From: Streptomyces sp. AP-93
Lineage (GTDB): Bacteria > Actinomycetota > Actinomycetes > Streptomycetales > Streptomycetaceae
Assembly (NCBI RefSeq): GCF_022808175.1
Contig: NZ_JALGBX010000021.1
Span: 62,001 to 126,000 of the forward strand
Reading direction: 5' to 3'
Length of the DNA: 64,000 bases
The notes under the pieces are model-generated. The model saw nothing but the letters and a program-made list of their open reading frames with translations. It had not been told where the DNA came from and ran no database searches. Every line of letters starts with the position of its first letter. The stretch's first letter is position 1. Made by a program: the position numbers and the translations under genes. Of this stretch, positions 26,237 to 33,828 are shown one piece after another.

Positions 26237-27480
26237 CAGCCCACCTTCCGTGCCAGCTCGGGACGGGCGGCCACGGCGTCCTTGAGGAAGGTCCTCTTGG
26301 AGTAGAAGCCCCGCTCGTCGCTGAGGCCGCGGGCCCGCAGGAACGCCTCCAGCCAGGCGACGATCTCGGTCATCTCGGCCAGCACCGCGGCCTCGTCGGG
26401 CTCGACGGCGACCCGGCTGCGCAGGTACTCCAGCTCGCACTGGTTGAGAGTCACGTCGCGGGCCTCGACCAGGCTGCAGTGGTCGAAGAAGATCCCGTAG
26501 ACGTGTCCGGTGCGCACCGACTCGAAGTTGATGTCGTAGCGGACCCGGCGGAAGGAGGGCAGGCGTACGGCCTGCACCCCGAGCTCCTCCCGGATGTGGT
26601 CCTCGAACCGGCCGTCGTCCTCCAGGTCGAGCCCGTAGGTGTGCGTCTCGCGGCGCTCGAAGGCGTCCTCGGCGTACCACTTGCGCTTGAGCAGGTGCTT
26701 GCCGTCGGTGGTGGGGATGAAGGAGGCGTAGCCACGCTCCTCCTCGGGCCCGGTGATCTCGAAGAGGTGGTTCAGGTAGTCCCAGGCCTGGTACTCGTCC
26801 CGGTACTCCATGACGTAACCGGGCAGCCCGCCGGCCAGCAGCTCCTGGTACAGCTCGACCGTCAGCGTCCAGGTGTCGACGGGCGGGGCGAGCGTGTACT
26901 TGTACTCCAGCTCCTTGCCGCCGAAGCACTTGCGGTAGTAGCGCTGGTGGTTGTTGAGGAAGAGGAACTGCTCCGCGTGCAGGCGGACCGCCTCCGCGAG
27001 CCAGCCCAGCTCCTCGACCTCGGAGGTGGCCACCGGCTCCGGGGTGATCCGGATGAAGCAGGCGTCCTCGGCGAGGAACCGGATCTGGCTGTGCACGTGG
27101 GCCCTGTCACCGTCCGCCGTGACGTAGAACAGCGGGACCAGCGGGCCGGTTTCACGGCCCGTGACGGCGGTCGCCGCGGCGCGCAGCTCGGCGCCCGGCA
27201 GCATGCCGGGGAAGAGCTGGTCGCCCCGGGCCTTGGCCGTGTGCCGGCGGGTGCCGTCGACGGTTCGGGCGGACAGTTCGAGGAGTCCGAGGCGGTCCCA
27301 TTCCAGGACGACCGTGTTGCTGGGGAAGGACTGCTCCAGCGGAGCGTCGAGCTCTACGAGGACGATCGCGTCGGAGTCGGACAGGGGCGCCGTGCCGTTG
27401 AGCAGGTGGAGCCCGCCCAGGGCCAGCCAGGCGCGGCGGCCGACGGCCGGCGTGGTCGTCGGTGCGGGGGTGGCGCTCAC
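26236..27480 (-). CDS. CYTH/triphosphate tunnel metalloenzyme-like protein
   Basis: A 414-aa protein whose C-terminal half carries the CYTH signature ExExK (E190-L-E-Y-K194) and alternating charged strands further on (CELEYLRSRV near the end), the hallmark of triphosphate tunnel enzymes that hydrolyse or cyclise nucleoside or inorganic triphosphates. The first 180 residues contain VLVELDAPLEQSFP and LVPLFYVTADGDRAHVHSQIRF and may be another domain. GTG 27480 follows AAGGGAGA. It lies two bases downstream of the DCD-PPDK fusion gene, so the two are co-expressed. Confidence 0.7.
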   Translation of the reverse strand: MSATPAPTTTPAVGRRAWLALGGLHLLNGTAPLSDSDAIVLVELDAPLEQSFPSNTVVLEWDRLGLLELSARTVDGTRRHTAKARGDQLFPGMLPGAELRAAATAVTGRETGPLVPLFYVTADGDRAHVHSQIRFLAEDACFIRITPEPVATSEVEELGWLAEAVRLHAEQFLFLNNHQRYYRKCFGGKELEYKYTLAPPVDTWTLTVELYQELLAGGLPGYVMEYRDEYQAWDYLNHLFEITGPEEERGYASFIPTTDGKHLLKRKWYAEDAFERRETHTYGLDLEDDGRFEDHIREELGVQAVRLPSFRRVRYDINFESVRTGHVYGIFFDHCSLVEARDVTLNQCELEYLRSRVAVEPDEAAVLAEMTEIVAWLEAFLRARGLSDERGFYSKRTFLKDAVAARPELARKVG

Positions 27481-27482
27481 GT

Positions 27483-29984
27483 TCACTCTCCCTTGCGGCC
27501 GGTCGTGGCGACCGTGCCGTCGCTGATGACTGCCTCGGCTCCGCTGATCCCGGCGGCCGTCACCGCGGGGATCCGGGCCTCGCGCAGCAGAATCGCCAGG
27601 TGGCCCAGCGCGGATCCCTGGTCGAAGACGAATCCGGCGACGTGCTCGATGAGCACCGACAGGACGGCGTACGGCCGGGAGGCGCTGATGACGGGCTTCT
27701 CGTCGTACGACGCGACCAGGTCGAGGATCCGGGCCAGGCCCTCGTGCTCGCTGACGTCCTGCGACTTGTCGATGCTCACGGCCGGACCGATGGAGAGCCG
27801 GCGCAGCAGCGCGTCGTCGTCCAGGCGCAGCAGCGGCCCGCGGGCCGTGCCGGGTGAGATGCAGACCTCGCCGTGGGCGACGGTGACGGTGTCGTCGCCG
27901 CCGAGCACCGAGTAGTCGACGAAGTAGAGGGTGCCCTTGTCGAAGACCCATTCCAGGGTGACCGGACCGTGCTTGGCGTGCATGGCGGCGGTGAAGCGGG
28001 CGATCTCGTCGAGGTGCGGGCGCAGGACGGCTCCGGCTGCGGGGAAGCTCGCGTTGTCCGGGTCGTCGTAGCCGGCCGCCACGTCCTTGACGACGATCGT
28101 CTCGCCGCCGGCGGTGCCGCGGTTGAGGGCCATCAGGCCCTCGTCCGTGTACTCGACGACCAGGCCCGTCTCCCCGGCCCGGCGGGAGATCACGCCGAGT
28201 TCACCGCGGATGAAGTCGCGTACGACCACGGTGTGCAGGGCCGTGCCGTCCGCGGTGACGCCCGTCGCGACGGCGAGCTGACCGAGGACCTCTTCCTTGG
28301 GCACCACGATCTGACGCAGGGTCTCGCCGAAGTCCAGGACGCACTCGTCGGTGCCGCCGGACAGGGTGCGGCGCAGGGCCTCGGCCGTGGTCTCGCCGTG
28401 CAGGCCGCGGCCGTTGAAGCGGATGACCCAGCCGGCACCGGTGGAGACCTGCTGCGCGTGGGCCATCCGGTGGGCGGGGCCGCGCTTGGCGGTGTAGCCG
28501 CTGTAGACGGCGGCCACCGCGCCGAGGTTGAAGCCGGCGGGCAGTTCGTCGACGTACAGCCGGTGTGCCTCGGTGACCGGGTCCGTGGAGACGGCGGACA
28601 CCTCGCGGGCCGCGGTCAGCGGACGCACCTGGACCAGGTGGACCCCGTCGGCGTCGGCCGCCCATTCGACGTCGATGTCGTGTCCACGGCTCTCGCGCAG
28701 GCGGCGGACGAGGTCCACGACCTCGACGAGCACGGGGTGGTCCGCGGCGGCCTGCGCGGCCGGGCCGGAGGCCACCTCGGCCGAGTCGGTGCGGCGCGGT
28801 ACGGCGACGCCGGCGACCAGCTCGTCGGCGAGCCCCTCGACGTACTCGATGGAGACCCGGTCGTCGTCGGCGCCGTCGAGCCCGGTGAAGGCGACACCGG
28901 CGAGCGTGGGCCGGATCAGGCGCTGGACGATCACCGCGAGGCGGGGCGCGGCGGTGAAGTTCCCGGCCCGGACCCGGGCGGCGACCGCCGGAGCCTCGTA
29001 GTACGAGCGCCAGCACTGCTCGATGGCCTCGATCACCGCGTCGGCACCGCGGACACCCAGGATCGACTGGTGCACACCGGCGAGGCTGGAGCCCTCGGTG
29101 TCCTCGTCGAGGCCCGAGGAGCGGACCGCGAGCTCCACGTCGGAGTCACCGAAGAGTTCGTGGAGACGGGCGGCGAGGAGGGTGCGGGCCTGCTCCGGGA
29201 CGTGGATCTCGGCGCCGGTCTTCTGGATGCGCGAGACGGAGTCCGTGAAGAAGGCGCCGACGGTGGCCTTGAGGTCGGCGAAGGCGTCGACGAGCGACGC
29301 GTTCTGCTCGTCGGTGAGCGCGTCCGTGAACTCCCCCGCCGGCACGCAGAAGGCGGTCGGGACCGTGAAGTCGTGACTGGAGCGGCTGAGCTGGTCGAAC
29401 TTGGGGCCCACCTCGTTCGGCTCGAAGGTCGCACCGAGGCCGGGGAAGCGCTGGCGGGCGAACTGCTTGTCGAAGTCGACATGGATGTCACTGGACCGGG
29501 GGCCGACGGACCCCTGGTACTTGCCGTCGTAGAGGACGATCTCGCCCTGCGGCCGCCACCACATCATCTGACCGATGTTGATGCCCGGGTACACGCGGAC
29601 CCGGTTCATGCTGTAGAGCTGCAGCGTCCACTGGCCGGTGTAGCCGATGTCGCCCAGGCTCGCGGAGAGGTTGATGAAGAGGCCGAGGCGGGCCACGGAC
29701 GAGCGCGCCGCGAACGTGGGCGCGTAGTGCTCGCTGCCGAGCTTCTCGATGGTGTGGGCCAGGTACAGCCGGCCGGGCTCCAGGACGTAGCCGTCGTCCG
29801 GGATCTCGATCTCTTCGAAGTCGTTGGTGCGCCGGGCGTCGAGCGGCATGTCCTGGTAGACCCGGAGGGTCTTGCCGAGGCGGAAGTTATAGCTGTTGGG
29901 ATTGACCTGCTCGGGGGTGAACGGCTCGATCGTTATACGACCGTTCGTGCGTTCACGCTCGATCTCGGTCCCAGTGAGAATCAT
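27483..29984 (-). CDS. Fusion of a dCTP-deaminase-like domain and a PEP-synthase-like phosphotransferase
   Basis: An 833-aa two-part protein. Residues 1-175 are a dCTP deaminase fold (PNSYNFRLGK, VLEPGRLYLAHTIE, ARSSVARLG, GKYQGSVGPRSSD), but the catalytic glutamate is Gln (Q122 in WTLQLYS). Residues about 215-480 match the N-terminal ATP-grasp domain of pyruvate phosphate dikinase/PEP synthase (AVRSSGLDEDTEGSSLAGV, VHLVQVRPLTA). The C-terminus is the swivelling phosphohistidine domain with the likely phospho-His H795 in GHLAILLREARIPAV. Enzymes with this layout, such as rifampin phosphotransferase, move a phosphate from ATP to a substrate. It is the first large gene of the operon. I know of no characterised protein with this fusion. 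Confidence 0.85.
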   Translation of the reverse strand: MILTGTEIERERTNGRITIEPFTPEQVNPNSYNFRLGKTLRVYQDMPLDARRTNDFEEIEIPDDGYVLEPGRLYLAHTIEKLGSEHYAPTFAARSSVARLGLFINLSASLGDIGYTGQWTLQLYSMNRVRVYPGINIGQMMWWRPQGEIVLYDGKYQGSVGPRSSDIHVDFDKQFARQRFPGLGATFEPNEVGPKFDQLSRSSHDFTVPTAFCVPAGEFTDALTDEQNASLVDAFADLKATVGAFFTDSVSRIQKTGAEIHVPEQARTLLAARLHELFGDSDVELAVRSSGLDEDTEGSSLAGVHQSILGVRGADAVIEAIEQCWRSYYEAPAVAARVRAGNFTAAPRLAVIVQRLIRPTLAGVAFTGLDGADDDRVSIEYVEGLADELVAGVAVPRRTDSAEVASGPAAQAAADHPVLVEVVDLVRRLRESRGHDIDVEWAADADGVHLVQVRPLTAAREVSAVSTDPVTEAHRLYVDELPAGFNLGAVAAVYSGYTAKRGPAHRMAHAQQVSTGAGWVIRFNGRGLHGETTAEALRRTLSGGTDECVLDFGETLRQIVVPKEEVLGQLAVATGVTADGTALHTVVVRDFIRGELGVISRRAGETGLVVEYTDEGLMALNRGTAGGETIVVKDVAAGYDDPDNASFPAAGAVLRPHLDEIARFTAAMHAKHGPVTLEWVFDKGTLYFVDYSVLGGDDTVTVAHGEVCISPGTARGPLLRLDDDALLRRLSIGPAVSIDKSQDVSEHEGLARILDLVASYDEKPVISASRPYAVLSVLIEHVAGFVFDQGSALGHLAILLREARIPAVTAAGISGAEAVISDGTVATTGRKGE

Positions 29985-30180
29985 GGGGTCGCCTGTTCCT
30001 GATACCCGGAAAGGGCGCACGCAGGCACGGCAAGGGAACGGTCGGCCGCCCGTAGCAGTGCGCCAGTACATCCGGTGAAGGGTGCGGGAGCCTCGGAATC
30101 CGTGCCCTCCGCGACGCAGCGTCGACATGCGGTCGCGGGGTGGGAGGGAGGCGGGAAGTAGGAGGTGGAGCGGGGGCTGC

Positions 30181-30333
30181 TCAGCCCCAGCCGGTGTCGT
30201 ACGCGCCAACGCCGCCGGTGGCGGTGGACGCGGTGGCGGTGGCGGCGGACGCGGTGCCGCTCAGAGCCGCCACGGCGCCGACGGTCAGGGTCAGCGTCCA
30301 TGCGGCGAGAACTACATTGCGCAAAAGTTTCAT
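30181..30333 (-). CDS. Short exported peptide ending DTGWG
   Basis: A 50-codon gene. The N-terminus is MKLLRNVVLAAWTLTLTVG, with a hydrophobic core and a likely cleavage after TASA near residue 30, leaving a ~20-residue mature peptide of Ala/Thr/Gly ending GAYDTGWG. It lies between the LuxR-type regulator (divergent) and the fusion gene (same strand, 196 bases downstream) and is the first gene of the locus. AGGTGA lies 9 bases before the ATG. Candidate roles are an extracellular signal read by the regulator, a leader, or a precursor peptide. Confidence 0.65.
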   Translation of the reverse strand: MKLLRNVVLAAWTLTLTVGAVAALSGTASAATATASTATGGVGAYDTGWG

Positions 30334-30340
30334 GATCGAA

Positions 30341-30370
30341 GTTCACCTATACATTGACTACTGTTCACCT
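30341..30370. promoter_or_regulatory. Direct repeats GTTCACCT upstream of the peptide gene
   Basis: Two exact copies (30341-30348 and 30363-30370), 22 bp apart start to start, i.e. about two helical turns. They lie between the divergent peptide and LuxR genes, the layout of an activator site. Confidence 0.5.
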
Positions 30371-30515
30371 CTCCACCACGGAGGCTCCTTTGCGTCGATG
30401 GAGGCGAGATGGATCACCATGCCAGCCCGCGTATGGATATTGCGCGCATAAAGAGGATCATCAAGTTGCATGGCAGGATGATGACACCTCCTGAACCGGG
30501 TAAATAGGAGGCAGA

Positions 30516-31511
30516 GTGGCGCAAATGGATTCGCTTGGTGTGGACCAGGAAGTCCTCCAGCGCGTGTATGAATATGCGCTGGATCACAGCAATGGGCAGA
30601 ACTTCTCGGCCAACGGCATCGGAGCCGCCACAGGACTGCCCGACCCGCTCGCCGACGCCGCCATGGAGAGGCTGCTCGCCATGGGCCTTTTGCGCGGCGC
30701 ACCCGGGAGCACGTTCCGCGCGGTCGCGCCCGACGAAGCGGTCGCCGGAGTCGTCTTCCCCCTCGAACGCGAGATCCGCGCCCGCCGGGCCCTCGCCGAG
30801 GAGGCCCGCGCGTCCATCATGTCCCTGCTCCCCGTCTTCGAGGCGGGCCGAGCCCTGCGCGAGAGCCAGAACCGGTTCGAGATCCTGGAGGACCTCACAC
30901 AGGCCCGGTCCGCCATCGCGGACCTGACCGCGCACGCCCGCGACGAGATCCTCACCGCCCAGCCGGGCGGGGCGCGCCAGGTGGACATCCTCACCGAGGC
31001 CGCCCCCCGGGACCAGGCCGCCCTCGAACGCGGCGTGAAGATGCGCGTCCTCTACCAGCACACCGCCCGCTTCAGCGCGGGCACGGGAGAGTACGTCGAG
31101 CACCTCACACGGCTGGGCGCGCACGTCCGCACCCTCGACGACCACTTCAGCCGTCTCCTCGTCTTCGACGAGGAGACGGCGGTCATCTCGGTACCGGGCA
31201 ACCCCCACGCCGCGGCCGTCGTGCGCGAGCGGAGCGTGGTGGCGTTCGTCAAGGAGACGTACGAACGGCTGTGGCTGGCCGCCGAACCCTTCGCGGTGGC
31301 CTTCGGCACCCGGAGCGAGATCGCGGACGACGTCCGTCAGGCCATCGTCCGCCTGCTCATGGAAGGCATGACCGATGCCTCCATCGCCACACGCCTGGGC
31401 ATGTCCGTCCGCACCTGCCGCCGGCACGTCGCCGACATCATGGTCGAACTGGGCGCCCAGAGCCGCTTCCAGGCCGGCTACCTGCTGGCTGTGCGCGCCC
31501 ATCGACCCTGA
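30516..31511 (+). CDS. LuxR-type transcriptional regulator
   Basis: A 331-aa regulator. The N-terminal 70 residues form a winged-helix/TrmB-like domain (QNFSANGIGAATGLPDPLADAAMERLLAMGLL), the middle part (130-260) resembles a phospholipase-D-like or sensor domain, and the C-terminus is a LuxR helix-turn-helix (LLMEGMTDASIATRLGMSVRTCRRHVADIMVELGAQSRFQAGYL, given here only as the block at about residues 282-325). A perfect AGGAGG ribosome site precedes GTG 30516. Regulators of this layout often control streptomycete biosynthetic loci. It is divergent from the peptide gene and the nucleotide operon. Confidence 0.85.
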   Translation: MAQMDSLGVDQEVLQRVYEYALDHSNGQNFSANGIGAATGLPDPLADAAMERLLAMGLLRGAPGSTFRAVAPDEAVAGVVFPLEREIRARRALAEEARASIMSLLPVFEAGRALRESQNRFEILEDLTQARSAIADLTAHARDEILTAQPGGARQVDILTEAAPRDQAALERGVKMRVLYQHTARFSAGTGEYVEHLTRLGAHVRTLDDHFSRLLVFDEETAVISVPGNPHAAAVVRERSVVAFVKETYERLWLAAEPFAVAFGTRSEIADDVRQAIVRLLMEGMTDASIATRLGMSVRTCRRHVADIMVELGAQSRFQAGYLLAVRAHRP

Positions 31512-31566
31512 CGGGCGGGGACCGGCGGCACAGCGTCGCCGGCGGACCGAAGGCCGGTGACGGCCG

Positions 31567-32025
31567 TCAGGCCGCCGCCTCCGTCGGGGTGAACACCGCC
31601 ACCCAGATACCCTCCGCCGCCTCCCGGAAGGTCACCTCCAGGTCCATGCCCACGCACAGCTCCAGCCCCTCCCCGCCAACGCCGGCCACGCCGCCCACGA
31701 CCTCGGTCATCATCCGCGGCCCCTCCGCGAGGTCCACCACCGCCGCCACGTACGGCACCCGCTCCCCGAAGGGCGGCAGGTCGTTGCGGTGGATCACCGA
31801 CCAGGTGTAGAGCGTGGCCCGCCCGCTCGCCGTCTCCCACGCCACCCGGTCCTCCCCCGCCCAGCAGGCCGGGCAGAACTCCCGCGGGTAGTGGTGCGCC
31901 TTGCCGCACTCCCCGCAGCGGCGCAGCAACAGCCGCCCCTCCGCCGCCGCCTCCCAGTAGGGACGCGTGAAGTCGTCGATCTCCGGCAGGTCGAACCGCG
32001 CAGCCGTACCGGCTCCAGTACTCAC
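31567..32025 (-). CDS. DUF35 zinc-ribbon/OB-fold protein
   Basis: A 152-aa protein of the DUF35 family. An N-terminal zinc ribbon (CGECGKAHHYPREFCPAC) is followed by an OB-fold (GRATLYTWSVIHRNDLPPF, VPYVAAVVDLAEGPRMMTEVV). Such proteins bind acyl-CoA and form complexes with thiolase-like lipid-transfer proteins in steroid and acyl-CoA degradation. The GTG start at 32025 has GGAGGAG upstream. A perfect copy of the regulon palindrome lies 26 bases upstream. Its expected partner, the lipid-transfer protein, is at 9966-11195 on the other side of the nucleotide operon. Confidence 0.9.
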   Translation of the reverse strand: MSTGAGTAARFDLPEIDDFTRPYWEAAAEGRLLLRRCGECGKAHHYPREFCPACWAGEDRVAWETASGRATLYTWSVIHRNDLPPFGERVPYVAAVVDLAEGPRMMTEVVGGVAGVGGEGLELCVGMDLEVTFREAAEGIWVAVFTPTEAAA

Positions 32026-32051
32026 GACACCACTCCTCCGGGCACACTTAC

Positions 32052-32066
32052 CTGACGTACCGTCAG
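32052..32066. promoter_or_regulatory. Palindromic operator, acyl-CoA regulon site C
   Basis: CTGACGTACCGTCAG, perfect in both half sites, upstream of the DUF35 gene. Confidence 0.75.
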
Positions 32067-32118
32067 TTCACCGGATCCCACCCCATCCCACAAGCCCCCG
32101 CCCACCGCCACCCGCCCA

Positions 32119-32178
32119 CCACCCCTCGCCACGCACCACCACCCCCCACCACCCCTCGCCACGCACCACCACGCCCCA
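32119..32178. repeat. 30-bp tandem repeat, two copies
   Basis: Two adjacent C-rich 30-base units (32119-32148, 32149-32178) differing at one base, in the spacer between the divergent DUF35 and monooxygenase genes. The whole spacer is Cys-codon-free, G-poor on the plus strand and non-coding. Confidence 0.8.
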
Positions 32179-32290
32179 CCACTCCCCCCACGACTCCCCA
32201 CTCCCCCCACCACTCCCCGTAATCGATCCGCAACCGATTCCCTCCTCGTCCGAGACCCACCGCCCCCGTGCGGCGATACGCTCACACCTC

Positions 32291-33565
32291 ATGCCCGGAG
32301 TCCCCACAGCACCCGATCTGTCCACCCAGCCCCGCCCGGTCTACGTGATCGGCGCCGGCCCCGGCGGCCTCGCCGTCGCCGCCGCGCTGCGCGCCCGCGG
32401 GATCCGCGCGGTGGTCGTGGAGAAGTCGGAATCGGTCGGCGCTTCCTGGCGGCGGCACTACGACCGCCTCCACCTGCACACCACGCGCCGGCTCTCCGCC
32501 CTCCCGGGCCTGGCCATGCCGCGCCGCTTCGGGCGCTGGGTGGCCCGCGAGAACGTGGTGCGCTACCTGGAGAAGTACGCCGAGTTCCACGAGCTGGAGA
32601 TCGCCACCGGCATCGAGGTGACCCGCATCGAGCCCTCCAAGAACCCCACGGACTCCGCGGACTCCCTCCCCGACGCCCCCGGCTGGACCCTGCACGCCAC
32701 CGGCGGCCGCGTCATGGCGGCCCGGGCGGTCGTGGTCGCGACCGGGTACAACCACACCCCCCTCATCCCCGACTGGCCCGGCCGGGACACCTACCCGGGC
32801 CCCCTCGCCCACGCCGCCGAGTACCGCAACCCCGTCCCCTACGCCGGCCAGGACGTCCTCGTCGTCGGCGTCGGCAACACCGGCGCCGAGATAGCCGTCG
32901 ACCTCGCCGAAGGCGGCGCCGCCCGGGTCCGCCTCGCGGTGCGCACGGCCCCGCACATCCTGCGCCGCTCCACCGCCGGCTGGCCCTCGCAGCGGACCGG
33001 GATCCTTGTCCGGCACCTGCCCGTCCGGCTCGTCGACCGGCTCGGTGCGATCGTCGGCAAGGCCTCGGTCCCGGACCTGTCCGCGTACGGACTCCCGCGC
33101 CCCACCACCGGCCTCTACAGCAGGGTCAAGCAGGGGTCGATCCCGCTCCAGGACGTCGGCCTGATCGACGCGGTCCGCACGGGCCGGGTGGAGCCCGTGG
33201 CCGCCGTCGACTCCTTCGACGGAGCCGAGGTGGTCCTCGCGGACGGCTCGCGGATCACCCCCGACGCCGTGATCGCGGCCACCGGCTACCGCCGCGCCCT
33301 GGATGGCCTGGTCGCCGGCCTCGACGTACTGGACGACCGGGGCCGCCCCCGCACACACGGCGCGAACACCCCGCCCGACGCCCCGGGCCTCTATTTCACC
33401 GGTTTCACCAACCCCATCAGCGGCAACCTCCGCGAACTGTCCCTGGACGCCGAGAAGATCGCCAAGCGCATCGCACGCAGGGCCCGCCCATCAGCCCTGC
33501 ACCGGCCCCTGGCCCCCGCCCCCCACACTGGTGCAGCGCCGGAGTGCTCTGCCTCTCCGGGGTGA
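32291..33565 (+). CDS. FAD-dependent flavoprotein monooxygenase-like enzyme
   Basis: A 424-aa flavoprotein of the FMO/Baeyer-Villiger-like group. FAD-binding GxGxxG is VIGAGPGGLAVA; NADP-binding is VVGVGNTGAEIAVDLA; the linking ATGYNHTP and the late ATGYRRALD blocks are typical. The substrate is unknown; it could hydroxylate or oxygenate a lipid-like compound of the neighbouring catabolic genes, with which it shares the divergent promoter region. The last ~12 residues run toward the IS junction and may be altered by it. Confidence 0.85.
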   Translation: MPGVPTAPDLSTQPRPVYVIGAGPGGLAVAAALRARGIRAVVVEKSESVGASWRRHYDRLHLHTTRRLSALPGLAMPRRFGRWVARENVVRYLEKYAEFHELEIATGIEVTRIEPSKNPTDSADSLPDAPGWTLHATGGRVMAARAVVVATGYNHTPLIPDWPGRDTYPGPLAHAAEYRNPVPYAGQDVLVVGVGNTGAEIAVDLAEGGAARVRLAVRTAPHILRRSTAGWPSQRTGILVRHLPVRLVDRLGAIVGKASVPDLSAYGLPRPTTGLYSRVKQGSIPLQDVGLIDAVRTGRVEPVAAVDSFDGAEVVLADGSRITPDAVIAATGYRRALDGLVAGLDVLDDRGRPRTHGANTPPDAPGLYFTGFTNPISGNLRELSLDAEKIAKRIARRARPSALHRPLAPAPHTGAAPECSASPG

Positions 33566-33640
33566 CGGCCAGACGGTACGCTGCCGATTTTCGGTGGACG
33601 TGGTCTTGTTCGCCGTTGAACTGCTTTCAGCTCGGCCTCG

Positions 33641-33805
33641 AAAGTCGTCGCAGGCCTCCCGCTTGATCTCTTCGGTGCGGGTCAGCATGGCGTCAGTGAA
33701 CACTTTCCGCCGGTACTTGGTGACGAAAACCAAGCGAGCGTGCAGGTTGTAGACAACATGGCGACCGGTTCTGGCATCGGGATGAGGGCTCCAGCGCGGT
33801 GACAT
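33641..33805 (-). pseudogene. tnpA: Truncated IS200/IS605 tnpA
   Basis: Codons 1-55 match the start of a Y1 HuH transposase (VVYNLHARLVFVTKYRRKVF, KREACDDF), then similarity stops and the frame runs into unrelated sequence. The metal-binding HxH and the catalytic tyrosine are missing, so it is inactive. It is divergent from the intact tnpB 23 bases away, as in IS605. Confidence 0.8.
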
Positions 33806-33828
33806 AAAACAATGCTAGGTTCCCGGCC

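Noticed and set aside
32067..32290. Proline/threonine-rich reading frame in the divergent spacer
   Set aside because: It is created by C-rich tandem repeats, with no start or ribosome site; ATG 32291 is the supported start of the monooxygenase.
33491..33640. C-terminal part of the tnpA frame as a functional domain
   Set aside because: The residues after codon 55 match nothing expected for an HuH transposase and overlap the monooxygenase 3' end.
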